A stretch of DNA of 64,000 nucleotides, from the NCBI GenBank assembly GCA_003499525.1, contig DNTB01000080.1, positions 4,172 through 68,171 on the forward strand. Reading direction: 5' to 3'. A program made the position numbers and the translations under genes. The notes below the pieces were generated by a model, which searched no databases, had not been told where the DNA came from, and worked only from the letters and a program-made list of their open reading frames with translations. The DNA comes from Flavobacteriales bacterium. GTDB lineage: Bacteria > Bacteroidota > Bacteroidia > Flavobacteriales_G > Salibacteraceae. The stretch's first letter is position 1. Every line of letters begins with the position of its first letter. Positions 31,201-39,006 of this stretch are shown here, one piece after another.

Positions 31201-33447
31201 ATGGGAACAACGCGCAGACAATTTATCAAAATCTCCGCTTTAGGCCTTGGTGGTGCTACCGTAGCTGCCTCTTCTTATGGCCTGGGAGATTCATTTCTTT
31301 CAGTCTTCGATCCCGTTGACAAAAGTCATCTGGTAAATGCAAATTTTAAGAGGTACCCAACCTATTGTGAGGTTTGCTTCTGGAAATGTGCCGGATGGAC
31401 TTATGTAGATGAAGACGGAGAAATCACAAAACTAATTGGTAACGACAATGATCCCCACTGCTATGGAAGGCTTTGTCCTCGTGGTACTGGGGGTGTTGGA
31501 ATGTATCAGGATGAGGACAGGCTAAAGACTCCTCTTATTCGAACAGGAGAAGGCGATCAACAGACGTTTAGAGAAGCAACATGGGAAGAAGCATTCGACC
31601 TGATTGCCTCTAAAATGAAATCGGTTAAGGAGAACTATGGAGCAGAAACGTTTGCGTTATTGAAACATGGCTCTTCAGGAAAGCAATTTGAGCATCTATT
31701 TCAGGCCTATGGTTCAGATACCGTTGGAGAGCCCGCTTATGCTCAATGTCGAGGGCCACGCGAAACCGGTTTTGCTTTGACCTTTGGGTCATGGGTAGGA
31801 TCACCAGAACCTACAGATATCAGAGATTGTAAATGCATGGTACTGATAGGTTCTCACCTGGGTGAAAACATGCACAACAGTCAGGTTCAGGAAATGTCCG
31901 ATGCTATTGACAAAGGCATCTCAATAATCACGGTAGACCCGAGGTTTTCAACTGTAGCATCCAAATCTAAATATTGGATGCCGATCAAACCCTCTACCGA
32001 TATCGCGCTGCTCTTAGCTTGGATGAATGTCATCATCAATGAGGAGTTGTACGACAAAAAGTATGTAGAAAAATACACTTACGGGCTGGATGAGCTGCGT
32101 AAACATGTTCAACAATACACTCCGGAATGGGCTTATGGCGTGACGACTCTTAAACCAGATTTAATTCGCAAAACAGCCCGTGAAATGGCACAGGCTGCCC
32201 CTTCTGTTATTATTCATCCAGGGCGCCATGTAACATGGTATGGAGATGATACCCAGCGGGAAAGAGCAATGGCTATTTTAAATGCATTGTTAGGTTCATG
32301 GGGACGGAGAGGCGGTTTTTATTTTAAGGAAAAACTTAAGCTTCCCAAGTATCCATTACCAAAATATGAGCATCCTAAGTGGACATGGAAAGACCTTGGA
32401 AGCAAGTATCCATTAGCACAAATGGGGCTTACTAACGAGATCATTAATTCATCCCTTCCGGAATATGATGGCGATTATCCGGTAAAAGCCTGGTTTGTGA
32501 GTGGAACAAATCTGGTTGCTGCTATTCCGAATAAAGCCGAAATCGAGCGTGCCATTGATAATCTCGAGTTCATGGTAGTCGTAGATACCATGCCAATGGA
32601 TATAACAGGTTATGCTGACGTAGTGCTACCTGAGTGTACCTATCTGGAACGGTATGATGATATTCGTTCTGCCACAAACAGAGAGCCTTCCATTGCGCTG
32701 CGCATGCCGGCAGTACCTCCAAAATACAATTCAAAACCATCCTGGTGGATGGCCAAACAAATTGGCGAAAGACTAGGCCTGCAGGAATACTTCCCCTATG
32801 AAGATTATGCCGAGGTTCTGGATTGGCAACTTAAGGAGATCGGAAGTTCTCTGGAGGAAATGAAGAAAATTGGAGTAAAGAACTTCCCAAGAAAAGGAAG
32901 GTCGCTCTATCTTGCTGAAGATGAAGATTATACCTTCCCAACTCCATCGGGTAAAATTGAGCTTTTCTCCACCAGGCTTGAGCAATTAGGTTTCGATCCC
33001 ATGCCGAAGTATACAGCGCATCCGGAACCGGATCAAAACTTCTATAGATTGATCTATGGACGAGCTCCTATGCATACATTCAGCCGGACAGCAAACAATC
33101 CAAACCTTGTGGATTTAATGCCGGAAAATACCTGTTGGATTAACCCGAAAGTGGCTAAACAATGGGAAATCGAGCCGGGAGAAGAAATCTTCCTGAAAAA
33201 TCAAATTGGAAAAGTCTCTCAATTCCCAATTAAGGTGCGAGTGACAGAGCGAATTCGGTGGGATTCTATTTACATGGTTCATGGGTTTGGACATCAGGAA
33301 AAAGCACTTAAAAACACTTTTGGAAAAGGTGTAAGCGATACCGAAATGATCAGTGAAGTTATGATCGACCCGATAATGGGCGGTACGGGAATGCGTGGAA
33401 ATTTTGTGACATTTATTAAGAAAGAAAATTTAACAGCCGAGATATGA
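31201..33447 (+). CDS. psrA-like: Molybdopterin oxidoreductase catalytic subunit, PsrA/PhsA type (polysulfide/thiosulfate reductase-like)
   Basis: A 748-aa DMSO-reductase-family enzyme. A Tat signal (TTRRQFIKISALGLGG) sends it folded to the periplasm. A [4Fe-4S] site follows: C56-x2-C59-x3-C63-x28-C92 in CEVCFWKC and RLCPRG. C183 in AQCRGPRE is the likely Mo ligand. The C-terminal domain (about 640-748) binds the guanine dinucleotide cofactor. Size and Tat signal fit PsrA/PhsA (about 760 aa) and not SoeA or TtrA. Substrate (polysulfide, thiosulfate, or the reverse oxidation) cannot be decided from sequence. Its stop overlaps the next gene by 4 bp. Confidence 0.87.
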   Translation: MGTTRRQFIKISALGLGGATVAASSYGLGDSFLSVFDPVDKSHLVNANFKRYPTYCEVCFWKCAGWTYVDEDGEITKLIGNDNDPHCYGRLCPRGTGGVGMYQDEDRLKTPLIRTGEGDQQTFREATWEEAFDLIASKMKSVKENYGAETFALLKHGSSGKQFEHLFQAYGSDTVGEPAYAQCRGPRETGFALTFGSWVGSPEPTDIRDCKCMVLIGSHLGENMHNSQVQEMSDAIDKGISIITVDPRFSTVASKSKYWMPIKPSTDIALLLAWMNVIINEELYDKKYVEKYTYGLDELRKHVQQYTPEWAYGVTTLKPDLIRKTAREMAQAAPSVIIHPGRHVTWYGDDTQRERAMAILNALLGSWGRRGGFYFKEKLKLPKYPLPKYEHPKWTWKDLGSKYPLAQMGLTNEIINSSLPEYDGDYPVKAWFVSGTNLVAAIPNKAEIERAIDNLEFMVVVDTMPMDITGYADVVLPECTYLERYDDIRSATNREPSIALRMPAVPPKYNSKPSWWMAKQIGERLGLQEYFPYEDYAEVLDWQLKEIGSSLEEMKKIGVKNFPRKGRSLYLAEDEDYTFPTPSGKIELFSTRLEQLGFDPMPKYTAHPEPDQNFYRLIYGRAPMHTFSRTANNPNLVDLMPENTCWINPKVAKQWEIEPGEEIFLKNQIGKVSQFPIKVRVTERIRWDSIYMVHGFGHQEKALKNTFGKGVSDTEMISEVMIDPIMGGTGMRGNFVTFIKKENLTAEI

Positions 33448-33977
33448 GATACGCAATGGCCATAGACACCAAAAAATGTGTCGGCTGCAGCGATTGTGTT
33501 GTGGCTTGTCAAACAGAAAACAAAGTTCCAATAGGATATTGCCGGGACTGGGTAACGGAATCTGTACATGGGACTTATCCTCAACTCGAAATCGAATTGA
33601 GAACAGAGCGGTGCAATCATTGCGACGATGCACCATGTGTACGGTGCTGCCCGACAGGTGCAAGCCACATTGTTGAAGGAGGCATTGTACTCGTTGAAGA
33701 ATTTGAATGCATTGGTTGCGGGGCATGTATTGAATCCTGCCCCTATGATGCCCGTTTCAGTCACCCTGAAGGATATGTCGATAAATGTACCTTCTGTATG
33801 CATCGGGTAAATAGAGGTCAGCAACCCGCATGTGTATCAGTTTGCCCAACGAAGTGCATGTATTTTGGTGATCTTGATGATCCCCGCAGTGAGGTTTCAC
33901 AATTGCTTAAAACCAGAAAATACAAGGCGTTGGCACCCGAAGCAGGAACTAAACCGCAAATTTTTTACCTAATGTAA
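33444..33977 (+). CDS. psrB-like: Four-cluster ferredoxin subunit, PsrB/PhsB type
   Basis: A 177-aa electron-transfer subunit with sixteen cysteines arranged for four [4Fe-4S] clusters: C12/15/18/22, C57/60/65/69, C89/92/95/99 and C115/118/130/134, each group closing with CP or CCP as usual. It would carry electrons between the molybdenum subunit and the membrane quinol subunit. No Tat signal is present, so it is exported with its partner. The ATG overlaps the psrA-like stop (ATGA), and the membrane subunit starts 5 bp downstream. Confidence 0.93.
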   Translation: MRYAMAIDTKKCVGCSDCVVACQTENKVPIGYCRDWVTESVHGTYPQLEIELRTERCNHCDDAPCVRCCPTGASHIVEGGIVLVEEFECIGCGACIESCPYDARFSHPEGYVDKCTFCMHRVNRGQQPACVSVCPTKCMYFGDLDDPRSEVSQLLKTRKYKALAPEAGTKPQIFYLM

Positions 33978-33982
33978 CTGTC

Positions 33983-34933
33983 ATGAAAGAAGAACTATTC
34001 ATCAGTGGAAGACACATTCCAAATATCGATCCTCACCTTCATATCTGGCATTGGCCAATATCAGTTTACTTATTCCTTGGAGGTTTAGCTGCTGGTGTGC
34101 TTTTTTTCGCCGCATTGGTAACCCTGCTTGGCAAAGAAAAAGAAATGACAGGGGTGGTTAAAAGGGCCACAATAGTCGTTCCTATAGCACTAAGTTTTGG
34201 TCTGATCTTTTTGATCTACGATCTAAAAAACCCTCTGTATTCATGGCAATTATATCTAACGCTCCGGTTAGAGTCTCCAATGTCGTGGGGAGCCTGGATA
34301 TTGTTATTGGTTACTCCTATTTCATTCCTTTGGACCATAGGGTATTTTAAAGAATACTTCATTTACTGGGATTGGGAAAAAGGAATATGGAAGTACGTCA
34401 GCATATTCATCGATTACATCAACAAATATCGCAAGGTGCTCGCATGGATTTTGATTCCATCAACTATCATCCTCGGTATTTATACGGGTATTCTCTTATC
34501 TGCATTCAACGCACGCCCTCTTTGGAACAACGCCATTTTAGGACCTCTTTTCCTGACTTCCGGGCTTTCTACAGGAGCTGCTCTTATCATCTTGGTAAGC
34601 GCAAGTCATAAAGAGCGACGAATGTTCAGTATTATAGATCTTATCCTCATTATCATTGAACTATTTCTTATTACACATCTGATCATGGGGTTCTATGCAG
34701 GGCCACAAGTTCAGCAAGAGGCAGCTAAACTATTGATGGGAGGAGAGTTTACTATCATGTTCTGGGTATTCGTAGTAATTCTAGGTTTGGCCATCCCGGC
34801 GATAATGGAAATCATGGAACTCGCCGGACTCAGAATACCGGTAGCCGTTCCAGTCTTACTGGTACTTTTAGGAGGCCTTATTTTCCGTTTTGTGATGGTG
34901 GATGCCGGTCAGCTTACCCGATATCTGTATTAA
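33983..34933 (+). CDS. psrC-like: NrfD/PsrC family quinol-interacting membrane subunit
   Basis: A 316-aa protein with about eight to nine membrane helices and the NrfD-family opening HIWHWPISVYLFLGGLAAG, where conserved His, Trp and Gly residues shape the quinone site. It would anchor the A and B subunits and exchange electrons with the quinone pool. Its length and single-module layout fit PsrC/NrfD. It is followed by the split YeeE/YedE genes, with no terminator between, so one transcript is likely. Confidence 0.92.
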   Translation: MKEELFISGRHIPNIDPHLHIWHWPISVYLFLGGLAAGVLFFAALVTLLGKEKEMTGVVKRATIVVPIALSFGLIFLIYDLKNPLYSWQLYLTLRLESPMSWGAWILLLVTPISFLWTIGYFKEYFIYWDWEKGIWKYVSIFIDYINKYRKVLAWILIPSTIILGIYTGILLSAFNARPLWNNAILGPLFLTSGLSTGAALIILVSASHKERRMFSIIDLILIIIELFLITHLIMGFYAGPQVQQEAAKLLMGGEFTIMFWVFVVILGLAIPAIMEIMELAGLRIPVAVPVLLVLLGGLIFRFVMVDAGQLTRYLY

Positions 34934-34943
34934 AGTTTTGAAT

Positions 34944-35474
34944 ATGAGCTATATAAATGATCATTTGAGGCATGTGTACTGGAATCCTTATTTCGGTGGG
35001 TTCATGTTGGGGCTATTGCTCATTGCCACATTTTACATCACCGGCAGGGGTGTTGGCGCCACTGGTGGAACTAAGAGTACTGTTGCTACTACGGTCAATG
35101 CTATGGCCCCGGAACATGCTCATAAACTGCATTACTACGAAAAATACTTTGATGAAGAAAAAAACCCCATGAACAACTGGCTGGTGTATGAAACACTTGG
35201 CATTTTGCTCGGGGCATTTCTCTCCGGAGCCATTTCAGGAAGAGTTTTTGTTCGCACTCAGCACTCACCAAAGATTACATCAAGAACCCGGCTCGTTTTT
35301 GCGGCCTTAGGCGGCCTTTTGTTCGGCTTTGGATCACAATTGGCCCGTGGATGTACAAGTGGGGCTGCCTTAAGCGGAATCTCAGTGCTTTCATTTGGCG
35401 GTTTTATTGTGATGCTTGGAATATTCGGTACGGGATATTTGTTTGCATATTTCTTTAGAAAACTTTGGATATAA
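34944..35474 (+). CDS. YeeE/YedE family sulfur-compound transporter, first half
   Basis: A 176-aa membrane protein covering the N-terminal half of a YeeE/YedE (TsuA-type) thiosulfate channel. The key segment is GSQLARGCTSG with C137, the pore cysteine type that passes thiosulfate through transient contacts in characterised TsuA. It is the only cysteine in the protein. A soluble insert of about 35 residues (about 53-85, rich in His, Tyr and Glu) sits between the first two helices. The start at 34944 follows the psrC-like stop by 10 bp; a longer frame from 34902 would overlap it. Confidence 0.88.
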   Translation: MSYINDHLRHVYWNPYFGGFMLGLLLIATFYITGRGVGATGGTKSTVATTVNAMAPEHAHKLHYYEKYFDEEKNPMNNWLVYETLGILLGAFLSGAISGRVFVRTQHSPKITSRTRLVFAALGGLLFGFGSQLARGCTSGAALSGISVLSFGGFIVMLGIFGTGYLFAYFFRKLWI

Positions 35475-35477
35475 GCT

Positions 35478-36074
35478 ATGGGACCTTTAACACCTAACGG
35501 AATTATTTCAACAGAATGGAACTACGTTATAGCAGTTCTCATAGGAATGGCTTTTGGGTTTATTCTTGAAGCCTCAGGGTTCTCTTCATCGAGAAAACTG
35601 GTAGGTGTTTTTTATGGATACGACTTTGCTGTGCTGCGGGTATTCTTTACGGCAGGACTTGTGGCAATTATTGGTCTGCTTTACCTGAATTATTTCGGGT
35701 ACATAGATTACTCCGTTTTGTATGTATATCCTACCTATCTCAACTCTGCCATATTAGGAAGTGTAATTATGGGATTGGGTTTTATCATCGGCGGATTTTG
35801 CCCCGGAACAAGTCTTACTGCGGTTGCCATAGGGAAACTGGATGGATGGGTATTTACCGGTGGATTATTTATTGGGATATTCATCTTCTCTGAGCTTTTC
35901 AATATGGAAGCTGTTGAGAATTTCTACAATGGAAATTATCTGGGCCATATCACCATCATGGATTATTTTGATATAAATCCATACGGTTTTGTCCTGATTT
36001 TTACACTTCTGGCTGTAGCAGCCTTTACCATAGCATCAATTGTACGAAGACGAGTTAAACAAGTATTTTATTAA
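35478..36074 (+). CDS. YeeE/YedE family sulfur-compound transporter, second half
   Basis: A 198-aa membrane protein matching the C-terminal half of YeeE/YedE proteins. It carries the paired motif GGFCPGTSLTAVAIGKLDGW with C108, again the only cysteine. With the preceding gene, 3 bp upstream, it would build one two-cysteine pathway as a heterodimer; two-gene versions of this family are known (PmpA/PmpB type). In the operon it stands between a Psr-like enzyme and two rhodanese-like proteins, so uptake or delivery of thiosulfate or a related sulfur donor is likely. Confidence 0.9.
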   Translation: MGPLTPNGIISTEWNYVIAVLIGMAFGFILEASGFSSSRKLVGVFYGYDFAVLRVFFTAGLVAIIGLLYLNYFGYIDYSVLYVYPTYLNSAILGSVIMGLGFIIGGFCPGTSLTAVAIGKLDGWVFTGGLFIGIFIFSELFNMEAVENFYNGNYLGHITIMDYFDINPYGFVLIFTLLAVAAFTIASIVRRRVKQVFY

Positions 36075-36084
36075 ACCTATTATT

Positions 36085-36720
36085 ATGTCGATTAGATATA
36101 TTATTCTGGCATTGGTTCTCATCGCAGTTGCATTCGGGTTATTGTTTATCACGGTGCCCGAAAAAAGCAATCAGATAGAGGTAACTACATTTTTGAAAAG
36201 CATTAATGATCCGGCCCGTTTCATCAATACGGATGATGTGGCCGATCGCATCATTACAGAAGATCCTACTCTCCTTATCATAGACGTTCGAAAGCCTGCA
36301 GAGTTTGAAGCATTCAACATTCCAGGTTCTGTGAACATACCCCTGGGTGACCTGATGAATGAGGAAAACAGGAAATACATCAATCAGAATCTGCTGGATG
36401 TAGTCTTTGTCAGCAATGATGGTGTCTATGCAAATACAGCATGGGCTCTTGCTGCACAAAATGGCTATAAGAATCTGTATGTACTGGAACGGGGGCTGAA
36501 TAGATGGTTCGAGACCATAATGGCGCCGGTTGAACCTGCTGAAACCGCTCCCATTGAGGAATTTGAGTTATTCTCAGTACGTAAAGGTGCAGGACAGTAC
36601 TTTGGAGTTCAAGCCTACATCGAGGCTCCTGTCATCGAAAAAGTGATACAAAAGAAAAGAGCTCCAAAAAAGGTTATTGTAAAAGAAGTACAGGAAGTTG
36701 AGGCCGAAGGAGGCTGCTAA
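36085..36720 (+). CDS. Membrane-anchored rhodanese-like protein with C-terminal cysteine (1)
   Basis: A 211-aa protein: N-terminal membrane helix (residues 4-22), a rhodanese domain (about 45-145) with LLIIDVRKPAEFEAFNIPG, then a tail rich in Lys, Glu, Val and Pro (about 160-210) that ends EAEGGC. The usual active-site loop reads VSNDGVYA (residues 109-116), so the catalytic cysteine is missing; the final residue C211 is the only cysteine in the whole protein. The rhodanese fold probably binds or presents, while C211 on a flexible arm could carry sulfur, as the end cysteines of SoxY or DsrC do (inference). The start at 36085 is used; the longer frame begins with TTG inside the previous gene. 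Confidence 0.85.
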   Translation: MSIRYIILALVLIAVAFGLLFITVPEKSNQIEVTTFLKSINDPARFINTDDVADRIITEDPTLLIIDVRKPAEFEAFNIPGSVNIPLGDLMNEENRKYINQNLLDVVFVSNDGVYANTAWALAAQNGYKNLYVLERGLNRWFETIMAPVEPAETAPIEEFELFSVRKGAGQYFGVQAYIEAPVIEKVIQKKRAPKKVIVKEVQEVEAEGGC

Positions 36721-36732
36721 AAAATTGAGACC

Positions 36733-37368
36733 ATGAAAGAATTAATGAAAACGAGAAATATTACCGTTGCAGTAATCATAGTGTTGCTGATATTGGCCTT
36801 TGGTTTTATGAGCTATAATCGTCCGCAATACTCCTTTACAATGAGTTCAGAGGAAATGCTAACTCAATTGGATGAAGTGAAAAGCATCGGGCTCAAAGAA
36901 GCCCGGAACATGGTAAAGTCCAGAGATGAGAATACCGTTTTTGTGGATATCCGAAAGTCCTACGACTATGAGGTTAAAAGCATTCCGGATGCTATAAATA
37001 TCCCGGTTGCACATCTGCTCGATGATGAGAATTTTGCCCTACTGGAAGAAATGAAAGAAAATGGAAAAATGGTGGTCCTTTTCGGAAATTCTGAAACTCA
37101 ATCCAAACTTCCATTCATGTTGCTCTATGAGCTGGGCCTGGATAATGTCCGGTTTCTATGTGGGGGATTAGATGATTTTTTCAATGAAAACTCCAATTAT
37201 ATCACAGAGGGACAGATATATAACTTCGAGGATAAATTTAAGGAACTGCAAATCAAACCCGAGCCTAAAGTGGTAGAAAAAGTTCAGGAAGTACAGGCTC
37301 CATCGAAACCTAAGAAATCAATTCCTGTAAATCCGAAACCGGTGGTCGAGGAAGAAGAGGGTTGCTAA
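36733..37368 (+). CDS. Membrane-anchored rhodanese-like protein with C-terminal cysteine (2)
   Basis: Also 211 aa, the paralogue of its upstream neighbour (12 bp away). It has a membrane helix (about 10-26), a rhodanese domain (about 53-153) with TVFVDIRKSYDYEVKSIPD, and a Pro/Lys/Glu tail ending VEEEEGC. The catalytic loop reads LFGNSETQSK, without cysteine. Only two cysteines exist: C143 in RFLCGGLDDF, late in the domain, and the terminal C211. The shared EKVQEVQ-type tail and equal length point to gene duplication with kept function. It is the last gene of the operon, ending 1 bp before the convergent ald gene. Confidence 0.85.
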   Translation: MKELMKTRNITVAVIIVLLILAFGFMSYNRPQYSFTMSSEEMLTQLDEVKSIGLKEARNMVKSRDENTVFVDIRKSYDYEVKSIPDAINIPVAHLLDDENFALLEEMKENGKMVVLFGNSETQSKLPFMLLYELGLDNVRFLCGGLDDFFNENSNYITEGQIYNFEDKFKELQIKPEPKVVEKVQEVQAPSKPKKSIPVNPKPVVEEEEGC

Positions 37369-37369
37369 A

Positions 37370-38587
37370 CTATATTGCAGATATTAACAAGTCCAAATCC
37401 TTGTAGGGGATTCCATAAGCCGAACCGAGAAATTCGTTAGTTAGAATGCCCCGGTACAGATAGACGCCATTTCTGAATCCATTGTGGCTCTTTACAAGTT
37501 CGTCTACACCGGCTACCCTGCCCATTTCGAGAAGGATCGGAACAAAAATGTTGGATAGTGCATAGGATGCAGTAAAGGGCACTCTGGAATTAATGTTTGG
37601 TACGCAATAATGAATTACTCCATGTTTGTCAAAGACGGGATGCTCATGATTTGTTATTTCTGAAGTTTCAAAACAACCTCCCTGATCGATACTAACATCG
37701 ATAACAATAGCTCCTTTGCGCATATTCATAACCATTTCCTCACTCACCATACAGGGGGTTCTTCCATGAGGAGCACGCACTGCTCCAATGGCTACATCGG
37801 CATCTTTGAGAGCTCTCATCAACGAACTTTCCTGAATAATTGAAGTGTGCAAGCGCTGGCCAATATTGTTCTGCAATCGCCGTAGTTTATGGATGTCATT
37901 ATCAAAAACCTCAACAGTGGCACCAAGTCCTAATGCTGCCCTTGTAGAGTACTCTCCTACACTACCAGCACCGATAATGACCACTTTAGACGGTTTAACC
38001 CCTGGAATACCTCCAAGCATTGCGCTTTTGCCGTTGCCGAGTTTACTTAAATATTCTGCTGCAATGAGCACGGCGGTGTTTCCAGCGATTTCGCCCATTG
38101 CCGTAACTAAGGGGTATCCTCCATCACTACCCCGGAGATAATCCCATGCAACGGCTGTAATTCTTTTTCCGATGAGCTTTTTAAGAAAATCCTCAGGTTG
38201 AATAGTAAGTTGAAGGGCGGAAATCAATATTTGTCGCTCCGACATCATAGCGATTTCTTCCAGAGAAGGCGGCTCAACCTTTAAGACAATTTGTGCCTGA
38301 TAAATGAGTTCCGGGTCATCCACAATTTCTGCCCCGGCATCGCTGTACTGATGATCTTCAAATCCTGCAGCGAGTCCGGCACCGCGTTCGATTCGAATAT
38401 CATGACCGTTATTTACAAGAACCGATACCCCTTCCGGCGTAAGCGCTACTCGATTCTCCTGAAAGGATATCTCTGTGGGAATGCCAATGAACAAATGCTT
38501 ATCCTTTTTAGCTACTTCCAAAAGCTGCTCTTTTGGCATGTAGGAAGCTTGTTTACTAAGGCTCTTTTGAATACTGTCCTCACTCAT
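37370..38587 (-). CDS. ald: Alanine dehydrogenase
   Basis: A 405-aa member of the alanine dehydrogenase/PNT family, which converts L-alanine and NAD to pyruvate, ammonia and NADH. It shows the N-terminal IGIPTEISFQENRVALTPEGV, the NAD-binding KVVIIGAGSVGEYSTRAALGLGA, and VIDVSIDQGGCFETS with GVIHYCVPNINSRVPFTAS in the C-terminal part. It is longer than the usual 370 aa because of an N-terminal extension of about 30 residues (SIQKSLSKQASYMPKEQLL), which is common in Bacteroidota. It overlaps tsaE by 8 bp. Confidence 0.92.
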   Translation of the reverse strand: MSEDSIQKSLSKQASYMPKEQLLEVAKKDKHLFIGIPTEISFQENRVALTPEGVSVLVNNGHDIRIERGAGLAAGFEDHQYSDAGAEIVDDPELIYQAQIVLKVEPPSLEEIAMMSERQILISALQLTIQPEDFLKKLIGKRITAVAWDYLRGSDGGYPLVTAMGEIAGNTAVLIAAEYLSKLGNGKSAMLGGIPGVKPSKVVIIGAGSVGEYSTRAALGLGATVEVFDNDIHKLRRLQNNIGQRLHTSIIQESSLMRALKDADVAIGAVRAPHGRTPCMVSEEMVMNMRKGAIVIDVSIDQGGCFETSEITNHEHPVFDKHGVIHYCVPNINSRVPFTASYALSNIFVPILLEMGRVAGVDELVKSHNGFRNGVYLYRGILTNEFLGSAYGIPYKDLDLLISAI

Positions 38588-39005
38588 TGATCATAATTGT
38601 TATCGTACCCGAATCGCCCTGCCTTCTTAGCTTCAACGCAATGAAACTAAACCCGATTCGATTTACTAGAAGGTCGGGCCACTCGATAAAACATATATTT
38701 CCACTATAAAGGTATTCATCGATGCCAATATCTGAGAGCTCCTGTTCTTCTTTGATTCGATAGAGATCCATGTGGTAGACAATACCGTCAGCAGGGGTTT
38801 CTATCTCATTGATTATCGAAAAAGTGGGACTACTGACCTCCTGTTGTACACCCATCTCTTTACAAACGGCCTGTACTAGTGTTGTTTTTCCCACTCCCAT
38901 TTCTCCAACGAGCAGAAAAACTTTGTATTCATCGCAATAGCTAACGATGTCCCGGGCTACGGCGCTAATACTGTCAAGCGTTACCTCACTGTATGTCCTG
39001 ATCAA
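38580..39005 (-). CDS. tsaE: tRNA N6-adenosine threonylcarbamoyltransferase complex ATPase TsaE
   Basis: A 141-aa P-loop protein of the YjeE/TsaE family, needed with TsaB and TsaD for t6A37 synthesis on ANN-decoding tRNAs. The Walker A motif GEMGVGKTT lies at residues 34-42, followed by SSPTFSIINEI (switch region) and the Walker-B-like HMDLYRI. The only in-frame start before the P-loop is a TTG at 39005, one base after the porX stop. The TsaC/Sua5 partner enzyme is at 60004-60972. Confidence 0.93.
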   Translation of the reverse strand: MIRTYSEVTLDSISAVARDIVSYCDEYKVFLLVGEMGVGKTTLVQAVCKEMGVQQEVSSPTFSIINEIETPADGIVYHMDLYRIKEEQELSDIGIDEYLYSGNICFIEWPDLLVNRIGFSFIALKLRRQGDSGTITIMINE

Positions 39006-39006
39006 G

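Noticed and set aside
31201..33447. Psr-like A subunit as sulfite dehydrogenase SoeA or tetrathionate reductase TtrA
   Set aside because: SoeA is cytoplasmic and larger; TtrA is about 1000 aa. The Tat signal and 748-aa length fit PsrA/PhsA better, though substrate stays open.
33294..33824. 176-codon antisense frame across the psrA/psrB junction
   Set aside because: It is opposite the conserved cysteine clusters of the PsrB-like protein and is Cys-rich only as a reflection of this.
36085..37368. The two tail-Cys proteins as SoxY relatives
   Set aside because: Only the final Cys resembles SoxY; the fold markers are rhodanese, and no soxZ, soxA, soxX, soxB or soxCD gene is in the window.
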